Assembly (NCBI GenBank): GCA_947631625.1
Contig: CANRMA010000009.1
Span: 1 to 64,000 of the forward strand
Length of the DNA stretch: 64,000 nucleotides
Direction of reading: 5' to 3'
Source: an uncultured Lachnospiraceae bacterium
GTDB lineage: Bacteria; Bacillota; Clostridia; Lachnospirales; Lachnospiraceae
Shown: positions 34,083-43,119 of the stretch, one piece after another
Numbering within the stretch: position 1 is the stretch's first letter
How the letters are laid out: the number at the start of each line of letters is the position of its first letter
Program-made: the position numbers and the translations under genes
The notes under the pieces: generated by a model
What the model was told of the DNA's origin: nothing
Seen by the model: only the letters and a program-made list of their open reading frames with translations
Databases searched by the model: none

Positions 34083-34997
34083 ATGAACATAGCAATTATT
34101 ACGGGAGCGTCTTCCGGCATGGGAAGGGAATTTGCCACTCAGCTTGCGCCGATATTGACCAAAACTGATGAGATCTGGCTTTTAGCCAAACGAAAAGAAC
34201 CGCTTGACGACCTGGCTCTTGAACTTAGCAAAGAACTGGAATTAAAAAAGAAAAAGTGTAAAAACAGCGGAAACAATAATAAAACATGTGTCAGGGCAGA
34301 AAAAGTATCAGAATCACAAATAAATTTAAGAATAGAAAAAAGAAGGCGTCATTCACGTAAAAACAGGACGGGGCGAAAATGCGATCCTAACGGCAGCCTT
34401 AAACGATTAAGGGCGCATGATATCAGGATAAGGACCATAGCGGTCGATATATCCAATGAAAAAAAGCTTGCGCATTTTGCGGAAGTTCTGATGATACGTA
34501 ATCCTGCGATCTCTGTGCTTATTAACTGTGCCGGTACGGGGATTTACGGCGCGTTTGACAAACTAAGCAGAGAAGAAGTCTCACAGACGGTTAAACTCAA
34601 TGTCGTCGGGCTTACCCAGCTTACCAAGTACTGCCTGCCTTACATGAGAAGAGGAAGCCGCATAATACAGATGGCCTCCGCCGCCGCTTTTTCATCGCAG
34701 GCGGATTTTGCCGTATATGCCGCATCCAAAGCCTATGTATATTCCTTTAGCAAGGCTTTGGCCAAAGAATTAAAAAGCAGGGAAATCACAGTTACCGTAG
34801 TATGCCCGGGCCCCGTGGATACGCCATTTTTAAATCATGCATACGGCAGATACGGTAAAATGAACCGTTTAAAGAAGTTTACAATGGCAAAGCCTGATAA
34901 AGTCGTGCGTAAGGCGCTTGCAGACAGTAAAAATAAAAAGCGCATATCAATATACGGAATACCGATGAAATTTGCATATTTATTCGCAAAAGCATAA
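34083..34997 (+). CDS. Short-chain dehydrogenase/reductase with a basic insertion
   Basis: A 304-aa NAD(P)-dependent oxidoreductase starting at ATG 34083 (MNIAIITGASSGMGREFA), with GGAAAGG nine bases upstream. Classical SDR motifs are TGASSGMG, NCAGTGIYG, the catalytic Ser in QMASAAAF, YAASK and CPGPVDTPF. Between the second helix and third strand is an insertion of about 55 very basic residues (KKKKCKNSGNNNK, EKRRRHSRKNRTGRKC) not normal in SDRs. The substrate is unknown. Confidence 0.85.
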   Translation: MNIAIITGASSGMGREFATQLAPILTKTDEIWLLAKRKEPLDDLALELSKELELKKKKCKNSGNNNKTCVRAEKVSESQINLRIEKRRRHSRKNRTGRKCDPNGSLKRLRAHDIRIRTIAVDISNEKKLAHFAEVLMIRNPAISVLINCAGTGIYGAFDKLSREEVSQTVKLNVVGLTQLTKYCLPYMRRGSRIIQMASAAAFSSQADFAVYAASKAYVYSFSKALAKELKSREITVTVVCPGPVDTPFLNHAYGRYGKMNRLKKFTMAKPDKVVRKALADSKNKKRISIYGIPMKFAYLFAKA

Positions 34998-35073
34998 CAT
35001 AATGCCGACTTATCTTAAACCTGCATTAATTTGTGTGAATATAAAATTTATAATAATATTACTTGGAGATTTT

Positions 35074-35643
35074 ATGAAAAAAAGGATATACAAAGGTTGT
35101 TACGGATACATAGATTATCAGAAAAAATACACAATTTTAAGGACACTTCTGTTCTTTGCGATTTCCATTGCCGTATACGCTATGGGTTATTATTTGACGG
35201 GAAGCAGTAAAAATCTGCTTACGGTAGTGGCTGTTTTGGGCTGTCTGCCTTCCTGCAAAAGCGCGGTCAATGCGATAATGTTCATAAGAGCGACAGGCTG
35301 CGGTCAGGCGGCGCATGATAAAATAAATCAGTATGACGACAAGCTTACCGGATTTTATGATATGTATTTTACGTCCTATCAAAAGAATTATCCCATAAGC
35401 CACATGGTTTTAAAGGGAAATATCATATGCGCATATACGGAAAGTGAAAAATGCGACTGCAGCGAGGGTGAAAAGCACATTGAACAGATGCTTAAGCAGG
35501 ACGGGCATAAAAATATGACCGTTAAGATATTTAATAGGCTTGACAAATATGTTGACCGTCTTAGTCAATTAGAGGCTCTTAATGCAGATGAGCTTAAAGA
35601 AAGGGACGATATCATCACAATGTTTTATTCCATAACATTATAG
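35074..35643 (+). CDS. Small membrane protein, function unknown
   Basis: A 189-aa protein starting at ATG 35074 (TTGGAGA upstream); the longer ORF runs back into the SDR gene. Two hydrophobic helices lie at about 20-45 and 48-70 (LRTLLFFAISIAVYAMGYYL, TVVAVLGCLPSCKSAVNAI). A soluble C-terminal domain contains CDCSEGEKHIEQMLKQ, which looks like a conserved fold without named motif. It is two bases from the start region of the RluA-type ORF and likely co-transcribed. I do not recognise the family. Confidence 0.6.
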   Translation: MKKRIYKGCYGYIDYQKKYTILRTLLFFAISIAVYAMGYYLTGSSKNLLTVVAVLGCLPSCKSAVNAIMFIRATGCGQAAHDKINQYDDKLTGFYDMYFTSYQKNYPISHMVLKGNIICAYTESEKCDCSEGEKHIEQMLKQDGHKNMTVKIFNRLDKYVDRLSQLEALNADELKERDDIITMFYSITL

Positions 35644-35686
35644 CGTGGTTATAATACATATTTACATTAAGTTTACGAGGCCTGAT

Positions 35687-36715
35687 ATGTATAAACGAAC
35701 GATTACGGAACGTGAAGCCGGACAGCGGTTTGACAAATACCTGCATAAGCTTCTTCCCGAAGCCGGAAGCGGTTTCCTATACAAGATGCTGCGGAAAAAG
35801 AATATCGTATTAAATGAAAAAAAGGCCGACGGGAGCGAAAAACTGGTCTGCGGCGATACGGTGTCAGTATATTTTTCTGAGGAAACCTTACAAAAATTTA
35901 TGGGCGCAGGCGCGGCCTTAGAGGCGGCTGAAAGGCATTTTGAGGCTGAGGCGAAGGTCATATACGAGAATAACCACATTCTGATAGCGGACAAGCCCGC
36001 AGGAATGCTGACTCAGAAGGCCGCAGCGTCGGATTTTTCACTGAATGACTGGCTCGCCGCCTATCTCCTTAATTCAGGGCAGATAAATAGGGCGGAGCTT
36101 ATGACGTTTAAACCGTCAGCTTGTAACAGACTGGATAGAAATACGAGCGGTATAGTGCTCTGTTCCAAAACGGTAACGGGAGCGCAGATGCTTGGCGAGG
36201 CGCTTAAAGCCGGCGCTTGCCGAAGCGCATGTAATAAAAAAGAAAAATTGCATAAGTTTTATATGCTTTATGTCAAAGGGCATATCTATGATGAAAAGGT
36301 ATTGAAAGGCTATCTTGTTAAAGACGAGAAGCGCAATAAAGTGCAAATCTGTACGGAGAGGGAATTTTTAAATAACAAAATATCCGCCGACAGCGCTTAT
36401 GTCTGTACAAAATGCGTTCCGATAAGGCAGGAGGAAGATAAGACGCTTCTGGAGGTCGAGCTTATAACGGGAAAACCCCATCAGATAAGAGCGCATCTTG
36501 CAGGCATCGGCCACCCGCTGCTTGGAGATTATAAATACGGCGACAGAAATTGGAATGATATATATAGAAAAAAGTTTGGCATAGAACATCAGCTTTTGCA
36601 TGCATATAAAGTCGTATTTGAAGAAATGGGAGAACCTTTTGGCGACCTGAGCGGCAGAGAGTTTGTGTCTCCGCTGCCGGAGATATTTGAGATACTTGGG
36701 AAGGAGTTCATATAA
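35687..36715 (+). CDS. RluA-family pseudouridine synthase
   Basis: A 342-aa RNA pseudouridine synthase with an N-terminal S4 domain (REAGQRFDKYLHKLLPEAGSGF) and the catalytic domain at about 85-320. The catalytic Asp is in NRLDRNTSGIV, where the more common HRLD has Asn; this NRLD form is frequent in clostridial RluC/RluD-like proteins. KPHQIRAHLAGIGHPLLGD follows. I start at ATG 35687 (GAGG six bases upstream); the track's start at 35645 directly abuts the preceding stop. Its stop overlaps the recU start by one base. A second RluA-family gene (RluD) is at 62.4 kb. Confidence 0.88.
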   Translation: MYKRTITEREAGQRFDKYLHKLLPEAGSGFLYKMLRKKNIVLNEKKADGSEKLVCGDTVSVYFSEETLQKFMGAGAALEAAERHFEAEAKVIYENNHILIADKPAGMLTQKAAASDFSLNDWLAAYLLNSGQINRAELMTFKPSACNRLDRNTSGIVLCSKTVTGAQMLGEALKAGACRSACNKKEKLHKFYMLYVKGHIYDEKVLKGYLVKDEKRNKVQICTEREFLNNKISADSAYVCTKCVPIRQEEDKTLLEVELITGKPHQIRAHLAGIGHPLLGDYKYGDRNWNDIYRKKFGIEHQLLHAYKVVFEEMGEPFGDLSGREFVSPLPEIFEILGKEFI

Positions 36716-37251
36716 TGCCAACCTGGAATTCACGAGGTCTGCGGGGTTCCACACTGGAGGAGCTTATAAACCGCACTAATGAAAAATATTTGGAAAGCGG
36801 TCTTGCTTTAATTCAAAAGATCCCGACTCCTATAACCCCGATCAATATAGATAAGCAGAGCCGTCATATAACTCTGGCGTACTTTGAACAGAAAAGTACG
36901 GTAGATTACATAGGAGTGGTTCAGGGCATTCCGGTCTGCTTTGACGCCAAAGAGTGCGCAGGAGATACATTTGCGCTTCAGAACATACACGAACATCAGT
37001 TCGAGTTTATGCGCCGCTTTGAACAACAGCAGGGCATAGCTTTTTTCCTTATATACTATACGGGAAAAGATATTTTCTATTACCTTCCGTTTGAGATGCT
37101 GCGCTTCTTCTGGGACAGGGCTAAAGAAGGCGGCCGCAAGAGTTTTAGATACGACGAGCTTAATCCGGAGTATGTTCTGCCTAAAAAACAGGGCATTTTA
37201 GTGCCGTATCTGGACATGCTTAATAAAGATTTAGATGACAGAGCCGAATAA
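36715..37251 (+). CDS. recU: Holliday junction resolvase RecU
   Basis: This 178-aa nuclease of the Firmicutes RecU family resolves four-way junctions in recombination. It opens NSRGLRGSTLEELINRTNEKYLESGLALIQKIPTP, and the active-site run is FEQKSTVDYIGVVQG...CFDAKE, with Asp, Glu and Lys of the PD-(D/E)XK core. The length is slightly short of Bacillus RecU (about 200 aa). The pbp1/ponA gene that often neighbours recU is not present. It is coupled to the RluA-type gene by a TAATG overlap. Confidence 0.92.
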   Translation: MPTWNSRGLRGSTLEELINRTNEKYLESGLALIQKIPTPITPINIDKQSRHITLAYFEQKSTVDYIGVVQGIPVCFDAKECAGDTFALQNIHEHQFEFMRRFEQQQGIAFFLIYYTGKDIFYYLPFEMLRFFWDRAKEGGRKSFRYDELNPEYVLPKKQGILVPYLDMLNKDLDDRAE

Positions 37252-37290
37252 AAGTGTTAAAGTAGAGTGGTAAGCATTTATATTCATATA

Positions 37291-37498
37291 TAGGCAATTG
37301 CGAAACTTTGATTTATGTCTTTTTGGATTGTACAGATTTAACAAAACCCTTGCAGGCCGCTTTCGCTGCGTTGAGCCTCGCAGCGGTGCTAAGGCTGCAA
37401 AATACGCAGCCTAAGAACCGGCGGGCTCAGAGCGCCTGCAATGGTGTTTGTTAAATCTGCACAATCAATATACGTTGAGAGAGTTTCGCAAATGCCTA
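37291..37498 (-). mobile_element. Palindromic MITE-like element, copy C (inverted)
   Basis: A 208-bp copy in the opposite orientation to A and B, with termini TAGGCAATTGCG and GCAAATGCCTA. Its core is nearly identical to B over the hairpin. Flanks TATATTCATATA and TATATTATTAAA agree at 9 of 12 positions, a weak target duplication in AT-rich DNA. It fills almost the whole gap between recU and hisZ, so the his operon must either be read through it or start in or beside it. Confidence 0.85.
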
Positions 37499-37504
37499 TA
37501 TATT
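37475..37504 (+). promoter_or_regulatory. Candidate his operon promoter made by the end of element C
   Basis: TTGAGA (37475-37480) inside the GAGA-end of element C, an 18-base spacer, and TATATT (37499-37504) in the flank just outside. The leader would be about 20 bases before ATG 37530. No better promoter is visible in the 39 bases between recU and the element. Confidence 0.45.
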
Positions 37505-37529
37505 ATTAAAATTGCAGGGAGCTTATAAA

Positions 37530-38651
37530 ATGGGCAGAAAACTTGTACATACGCCGGAGGGCGTAAGGGATATTTACGGAGATGAGATGGAGCGCAAAAT
37601 GGAAGTTGAGAGGCTTCTTGGCGAGCGCATTCATTCATACGGATATCGCGACATCCAGACTCCTACATTTGAATTTTTCGATGTTTTTTCCAAAGACGTG
37701 GGAACGACTCCGTCTAAGGAACTGTATAAATTTTTTGACAAGGAAGGCAATACGCTGGTGTTAAGACCTGATTTTACGCCGTCCATAGCCAGATGCGCAG
37801 CCAAGTATTTTATGGATGACGACGTCCCGATCCGCTTCTGCTATAAGGGAAACACTTTTACCAATACCTCGGATCTTCAGGGAAAGTTAAAAGAAACCAC
37901 GCAAATGGGAGCTGAGCTTATAGGCGATAATTCGGTATACGCCGATGCAGAGATGATAGCGATGACAATAGAGTCGCTTTACCATGCGGGACTTAACGAT
38001 TTCCAGATCAGTATAGGAAATGCGGAATATTTTAAGGGCGTATGCGCGCAGGCGGGGCTTGATGAGGAAACGGAGCTTGAGCTTCGCGGGTTTATATCCG
38101 GTAAGAATTATTTCGGCGCCGAAGACTTGCTTATAAACAGGGACGTAAAGGAAAAAGACAGGGAGGCGCTGCTTAAGACCGGAGATCTGTTCGGCTCGGT
38201 CGAGGCTCTTGACGAAGCGCTAGGGCTTGTCAATAACGAACGTTCCAAGGCGGCGGTGCTGAGGCTTAAGAGTGTTTATGAGGCGCTTTGTCATTACGGC
38301 GTGGAAAAATACGTATCGTTTGATTTAACGATGCTCAGCAAGTACAATTATTATACGGGCGTTATTTTCAAAGGTTATACCTATGATGTCGGCGATGCGA
38401 TAGTAAGGGGCGGAAGATATGATACACTGCTTTCAAGTTTCGGTAAAAACGCGCCCGCGATAGGCTTTATGATAGAGGTGGACGGGCTTTTGCTCGCTAT
38501 GGAGCGACAGGGCATAGTCAATGAATATGCGAAAAAACGTACAAAAATTCACTATAACGACAATAATTATCCGGACAAATTAAAAGAAGCAAGAATGCTG
38601 CGCGCCGACGGCCAGAGCGTTGAGCTTCTGCCGGAAATGAATGGGAGATAA
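37530..38651 (+). CDS. hisZ: ATP phosphoribosyltransferase regulatory subunit HisZ
   Basis: A 373-aa class II aminoacyl-tRNA synthetase-like protein without the synthetase anticodon domain. It starts HTPEGVRDIYGDEMERK and has the HisRS-like motif 2 region TLVLRPDFTPSIARCAAKYF and RFCYKGNTF, with the GGRYDTLLSSFG motif near 315. It pairs with the short HisG downstream (two bases) to form the hetero-octameric enzyme. I use ATG 37530 with AGGGAG eight bases upstream, not TTG 37512. It is the first gene of the his run. Confidence 0.9.
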   Translation: MGRKLVHTPEGVRDIYGDEMERKMEVERLLGERIHSYGYRDIQTPTFEFFDVFSKDVGTTPSKELYKFFDKEGNTLVLRPDFTPSIARCAAKYFMDDDVPIRFCYKGNTFTNTSDLQGKLKETTQMGAELIGDNSVYADAEMIAMTIESLYHAGLNDFQISIGNAEYFKGVCAQAGLDEETELELRGFISGKNYFGAEDLLINRDVKEKDREALLKTGDLFGSVEALDEALGLVNNERSKAAVLRLKSVYEALCHYGVEKYVSFDLTMLSKYNYYTGVIFKGYTYDVGDAIVRGGRYDTLLSSFGKNAPAIGFMIEVDGLLLAMERQGIVNEYAKKRTKIHYNDNNYPDKLKEARMLRADGQSVELLPEMNGR

Positions 38652-38653
38652 GT

Positions 38654-39301
38654 ATGAGTGAAGAAAGATATCTGACTTTTGCGCTTGCAAAGGGCAGACT
38701 TGCCAATAAAACAATGGAACTGTTTGAAAAGATCGGGATCACCTGTGAGGAGATGAATGATAAGGATTCCCGCAAGCTTATTTTTGTAAACGAGGAGAGG
38801 AAGTTTAAATTTTTTCTGTCCAAGGGTCCTGATGTCCCTACTTATGTGGAATACGGCGCCGCCGATATAGGCGTGGCGGGAAGCGACATAATCATGGAGG
38901 AAAACAGACGGGCTTATGAAGTTCTTGATCTGGGCTATGGAAAGTGCAGGATGTGTGTCTGCGGGCCGCAGTCTGCCAAAGAGCTTTTAAAACATCATGA
39001 AATGATACGGGTGGCCAGCAAATACCCTAACATAGCCAAAGATTATTTTTACAATAAGAAGCATCAAACGGTTGACATAATAAAACTGAACGGTTCCGTT
39101 GAACTGGGACCTATCGTGGGGCTTTCCGACGTTATAGTCGATATAGTGGAAACAGGCTCCACGCTCAGGGAAAACGGACTTGAAGTATTGGAAGAGATAG
39201 CGCCGTTGTCTGCGAGAATGATAGTCAATCAGGTGAGCATGCAGATGCAGCCCGAGCGTATCAAGAAGCTGATAATGGAACTCAGAAAGGTAAGCAGATG
39301 A
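38654..39301 (+). CDS. hisG: ATP phosphoribosyltransferase, short form
   Basis: This 215-aa catalytic subunit starts histidine synthesis by joining ATP and PRPP. It is the short form, lacking the C-terminal ACT-like regulatory domain, so it depends on HisZ upstream. Motifs include FALAKGRLANKTMELF, AADIGVAGSDIIMEE, and the PRPP loop DIVETGSTLRENGL. It overlaps hisD by four bases (ATGA). Confidence 0.94.
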   Translation: MSEERYLTFALAKGRLANKTMELFEKIGITCEEMNDKDSRKLIFVNEERKFKFFLSKGPDVPTYVEYGAADIGVAGSDIIMEENRRAYEVLDLGYGKCRMCVCGPQSAKELLKHHEMIRVASKYPNIAKDYFYNKKHQTVDIIKLNGSVELGPIVGLSDVIVDIVETGSTLRENGLEVLEEIAPLSARMIVNQVSMQMQPERIKKLIMELRKVSR

Positions 39302-40587
39302 AAACAGTAAAACTTAACGCCAAAACTCAGAAAGATTTATTAAATACTCTTTTAAAACGAAGCCCTAATAATTATACCCAATATGAAGCGGTAGTGACCG
39401 AGATAGTAAATAACGTAAGACAGAACGGAGATAAGGCCGTTTTTGAATATACGAAGGAATTTGACAAGTGGGATATAAACGAGTCAAATATAAGAGTGAC
39501 TGAAGCTGAAATTAACGAGGCTTTTGAAAATACGGACGCTGACTTCATAGAAGTGTTAAAACGTTCCGCCGATAATATAAGCGCGTTCCACCGTAAACAG
39601 CTTCGCACAAGTTTTATAGACACTAAGCCCGACGGCGCCATTTTAGGCCAGAAGATACTGCCTATCGCGGTTTCGGGCGTATATATACCGGGCGGAAAAG
39701 CGGCCTATCCAAGCAGTGTGCTTATGAATGTGATACCGGCCAAAACCGCCGGAGTGGAAAAGATAATAATGACTACGCCTGCCGGAGCCGACGGCAAAGT
39801 CAATGCGGGAACTCTGGTTGCGGCCAAGATAGCGGGCGTTGACGAAATATATAAGTTAGGCGGCGCGCAGGCGGTAGCGGCCATGGCGTTCGGTACGGGA
39901 ACCGTTCCTAAGGTGGATAAAATTACGGGCCCCGGAAACATTTTTGTGGCTCTTGCCAAAAAAGCCTGCTTCGGCTATGTGGGGATCGACTCGATAGCCG
40001 GACCGAGCGAAATACTTGTAATTGCCGATGAGAGCGCCGATCCGAGGTATGTTGCGGCCGATCTGCTTTCGCAGGCGGAACATGACGAGTTGGCCAGCGC
40101 GATCTTAATTACGACCAGCGAAAAGCTTGCCGCCGAAGTGACAAAGCAGGTAGAGGGCTTTTTGAGCGAATTATCCAGAAGCGATATTATAAAGGCGTCA
40201 TTGGATAAGTACGGATTTATTTTGTTGGCAGAAACAATGGAGGCGGCGATAGACGCGGCCAATGCCATTGCCTCTGAGCATCTGGAGATACTTACCAAAG
40301 ACCCGTATAACGTTATGACGAAAATAAGAAACGCAGGCGCGATTTTCATAGGAGAATATTCCTCGGAGCCGCTTGGAGATTACTACGCGGGACCTAATCA
40401 CATCCTTCCGACGAACGGGACCGCAAGATTCTTTTCGCCGCTTGGAGTCGATGATTTTATGAAAAAAACCAGTATAATCTCATATTCCAAAGAAGCTCTT
40501 GAGCGCGCTCACAAAGACATAGAGCTGTTTGCCGCCAAAGAAGGGCTTACGGCGCATGCCAACTCGATAAAGGTAAGGTTTGAGTAA
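39298..40587 (+). CDS. hisD: Histidinol dehydrogenase
   Basis: This 429-aa zinc enzyme oxidises histidinol to histidine with two NAD. Landmarks are YIPGGKAAYPSSVLMN, KLGGAQAVAAMAFGT, GPGNIFVALAKK, the active-site SQAEHDELASAILIT with zinc ligands Gln and His, and the C-terminal GPNHILPTNGTARFFSPL. Length is normal. It is translationally coupled to hisG. Confidence 0.95.
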   Translation: MKTVKLNAKTQKDLLNTLLKRSPNNYTQYEAVVTEIVNNVRQNGDKAVFEYTKEFDKWDINESNIRVTEAEINEAFENTDADFIEVLKRSADNISAFHRKQLRTSFIDTKPDGAILGQKILPIAVSGVYIPGGKAAYPSSVLMNVIPAKTAGVEKIIMTTPAGADGKVNAGTLVAAKIAGVDEIYKLGGAQAVAAMAFGTGTVPKVDKITGPGNIFVALAKKACFGYVGIDSIAGPSEILVIADESADPRYVAADLLSQAEHDELASAILITTSEKLAAEVTKQVEGFLSELSRSDIIKASLDKYGFILLAETMEAAIDAANAIASEHLEILTKDPYNVMTKIRNAGAIFIGEYSSEPLGDYYAGPNHILPTNGTARFFSPLGVDDFMKKTSIISYSKEALERAHKDIELFAAKEGLTAHANSIKVRFE

Positions 40588-40606
40588 CAGTTACGGAGGA
40601 AAAATA

Positions 40607-41194
40607 ATGGCAAGGACATCTATACAGAAAAGAAAGACTAAAGAGACCGACATCGTTTTGGAGTTCACTATAGACGGTAAGGGCAAAAGTAAAGTGGATA
40701 CCGATATAGGCTTTTTTAACCATATGCTTGAAGGCTTTGCAAAGCATGGCCTGTTTGATTTGACCGTATCGGTCAATGGAGATCTTGAAGTAGATGCGCA
40801 TCATACTGTGGAAGATACCGGTATAGTGCTTGGAGCCGCGATCAAAGAGGCCATAGGCAATAAGGCGGGAATTAAGCGTTTTGGCTCCTTTATCCTGCCT
40901 ATGGACGACGCTTTATGCCTGTGCGCGGTCGATCTGGGAGGCAGACCTTATCTGGGTTTTGACTGTGAATTTAAAACAGAGCGTGTGGGCGGTATGGACA
41001 CCGAACTTGTCAGGGAATTTTTTTACGCGGTATCTTACAGCGCGGGAATGAATATTCATATAAAGATGTTATCAGGAGAAAATACGCATCATATGATAGA
41101 AGCGATGTTTAAGGCCTTTGGCAAGGCGCTTGACGAAGCGACGTGTAAAGATGAACGCATAACCGATATACCTAGCACAAAAGGAAGCCTTTAA
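40607..41194 (+). CDS. hisB: Imidazoleglycerol-phosphate dehydratase
   Basis: A 195-aa monofunctional IGPD, Mn-dependent, with His-rich motifs DIGFFNHML, EVDAHHTVEDTGIVLG and SGENTHHMIEAMFKA. The true start is ATG 40607 behind GGAGG; the track's 40580 start overlaps hisD out of phase with any ribosome site. There is no fused phosphatase domain, unlike E. coli HisB. Confidence 0.94.
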   Translation: MARTSIQKRKTKETDIVLEFTIDGKGKSKVDTDIGFFNHMLEGFAKHGLFDLTVSVNGDLEVDAHHTVEDTGIVLGAAIKEAIGNKAGIKRFGSFILPMDDALCLCAVDLGGRPYLGFDCEFKTERVGGMDTELVREFFYAVSYSAGMNIHIKMLSGENTHHMIEAMFKAFGKALDEATCKDERITDIPSTKGSL

Positions 41195-41254
41195 TTTAGA
41201 CTTTAATTCAAGCCTTTAATTCAGCTTTTAATTTAATTAGGAGAGGAAGCGCTA

Positions 41255-42535
41255 ATGTACAAAAAATTCATACCATGTATATATTTATATAAAGGAAACG
41301 CAGTAAAGAGCTTTGACGATCGCACAATCATCAACACTAATCCCATAGCTCTTGGCAAATTTTACGGAGACAACAATGCGGATGAACTGATAGTGTATGA
41401 CCTTTCGTCAGGCGATGCGGAACATGAAGAGGCTTTGGACATAATTAAGTCTATATGCGCGACGGCAGGAATTCCCGTGATAGGAGCCGGCAATGTGCGT
41501 CGTATGGAAGATATCAAGAAGCTTATCTATGCGGGCTGCAAAAAGGCGGCTCTCAATTATTCCAAATCCGAAAATATAGAAATAACCAAAGAAGTATCCC
41601 AAAAGTTCGGAAAAGACAAGATCGTGGCAAGCATATCCGGCGCAGACGAGATCGTGGACAACGAAGATCTTATAGATGAGTATGTGGACGAACTTCTGCT
41701 TGTAAAAGAGCATGGCATCAAGGAAGCCGCGACAGTTTCCAAATTTCCGGTCATAGTCTCTGTTCCGGAGGTATCTTTGGATAAAATACTGGAAATGCTT
41801 GCCAAAGACAAGATCAGCGGTATTTCCGGCAACGGTATCAACGAAAACGCCAAAGAGCTTCTGGCGATAAAGTCGCTGTGTCAGGCTAACGGGATCAGTG
41901 TAAATACTTTTGAAGCCAAGATACCTTGGAGTTCTTTTAAATTAAATTCGGACGGCCATGTGACTGTGGTTGTGCAGGATTATAAAACCGACGAGGTTCT
42001 TATGGTAGCCTATATGAATGAAGAAGCCTATAATATGACCATAAAGACCGGAAAAATGACCTATTACAGCAGGAGCCGCGATGAACTTTGGGTGAAGGGA
42101 GAGACCAGCGGCCATTATCAGTATGTTAAATCTTTAACGGCAGACTGCGATATGGATACCATTCTTGCCAAAGTTTCGCAGATCGGCTCGGCCTGTCATA
42201 CCGGCGCGCATTCCTGCTTTTTTAATGAAATAATGAGTAAGGATTATGAAAACGAAAATCCTCTGAAGGTATTCGAACAGGTGTTTGGCGTTATACAGGA
42301 CAGAAAACTTCATCCCAAGGAAGGCTCATATACCAATTATCTGTTTGACAAGGGAATAGATAAGATACTCAAGAAGCTTGGCGAAGAAGCGACGGAGATA
42401 GTCATAGCCGCCAAAAATCCCAATGCGAACGAGATTAAGTACGAGATATCGGATTTCCTTTATCATATGATGGTGCTTATGGTGGAAAAAGGAGTTACGT
42501 GGGAAGAAATTACGACAGAACTCGCTAACAGATAA
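41255..42535 (+). CDS. hisI: HisI-HisE fusion with an N-terminal degenerate HisA/HisF-like barrel
   Basis: A 426-aa three-domain protein. Residues 1 to about 220 align by eye with HisF (IPCIYLYKG, NADELIVYDL, GAGNVRRMEDIKKLIYAG) but both catalytic aspartates are lost: HisF CLDV is CIYL (Tyr10) and AIDAK is SISGA (Ser128). Then comes PR-AMP cyclohydrolase HisI (about 225-330; SRSRDELWVKGETSGHYQ, CHTGAHSC zinc Cys) and PR-ATP pyrophosphohydrolase HisE (about 340-426; LGEEATEIVIAAKN). The HisI and HisE steps should work; the barrel is probably structural or ligand-binding. hisA, hisF, hisH and hisC are not in the window. The fusion may be shared by Lachnospiraceae. Confidence 0.88.
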   Translation: MYKKFIPCIYLYKGNAVKSFDDRTIINTNPIALGKFYGDNNADELIVYDLSSGDAEHEEALDIIKSICATAGIPVIGAGNVRRMEDIKKLIYAGCKKAALNYSKSENIEITKEVSQKFGKDKIVASISGADEIVDNEDLIDEYVDELLLVKEHGIKEAATVSKFPVIVSVPEVSLDKILEMLAKDKISGISGNGINENAKELLAIKSLCQANGISVNTFEAKIPWSSFKLNSDGHVTVVVQDYKTDEVLMVAYMNEEAYNMTIKTGKMTYYSRSRDELWVKGETSGHYQYVKSLTADCDMDTILAKVSQIGSACHTGAHSCFFNEIMSKDYENENPLKVFEQVFGVIQDRKLHPKEGSYTNYLFDKGIDKILKKLGEEATEIVIAAKNPNANEIKYEISDFLYHMMVLMVEKGVTWEEITTELANR

Positions 42536-42618
42536 GCAGATAAACAGATAAACATACCTGTTCTTTTTTTCATTATGTTTACATAAAATTCTGTAAAAGT
42601 ATATAGTTGGAAAAGCAT

Positions 42619-43086
42619 ATGCAGATCATGAAAACATTTCAGAACCGGCCGTCGCAGAACGGTATTTCAAAAAGACAGGTACCCACAGATAAGAAAATGA
42701 GGCTTATACAATCCATACGCGCGGAAAATATGGATAACAGGTTAAAGATAAGACAAAGGGAGAATTTCCTGTACGGAACAGGCAGCGGGCTGCCGCCTGT
42801 GCTTGGCAGGGCGGGAGCCATGAAATTTTATAATATGGAAGACGCATATGGGAACGGTGAAAATCCTGATGAAATGACGCCTGCTTCCGGAACCTTCAGA
42901 ATACGTATGATAGCAGCTGTTATTTTATTTGTAGCCTTTTTGCTGTGCGATGCAGGCGGATATAAAATCTGGGGCTGCTCTGCAAATGACATTTACGGTC
43001 TTATTTCCGAGGATTATTTTAAGCTTTATAATGACAAAAATGTAGATGAACTGCCGCAGCTCACGGAGCTTCTTAAGATCGAATAG
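42619..43086 (+). CDS. Hypothetical single-span membrane protein
   Basis: About 155 residues from ATG 42619 (TTG 42607 and ATG 42628 are alternatives; the only ribosome-like site is GGAAAAG). The first 95 residues are basic and polar, then comes one membrane helix (MIAAVILFVAFLLCDAGG) and a short acidic tail. No family recognised. A weak stem with a T-run (CTGTTCTTTTTTT near 42560) may end the his unit before it. Confidence 0.5.
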   Translation: MQIMKTFQNRPSQNGISKRQVPTDKKMRLIQSIRAENMDNRLKIRQRENFLYGTGSGLPPVLGRAGAMKFYNMEDAYGNGENPDEMTPASGTFRIRMIAAVILFVAFLLCDAGGYKIWGCSANDIYGLISEDYFKLYNDKNVDELPQLTELLKIE

Positions 43087-43119
43087 GCGATTGAACAGGC
43101 GTTCGAAAGGACAGTCCGC

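Noticed and set aside
37252-37290. Search for a his promoter between recU and element C
   Set aside because: No acceptable -35/-10 pair with 16-18 base spacing was found in these 39 bases.
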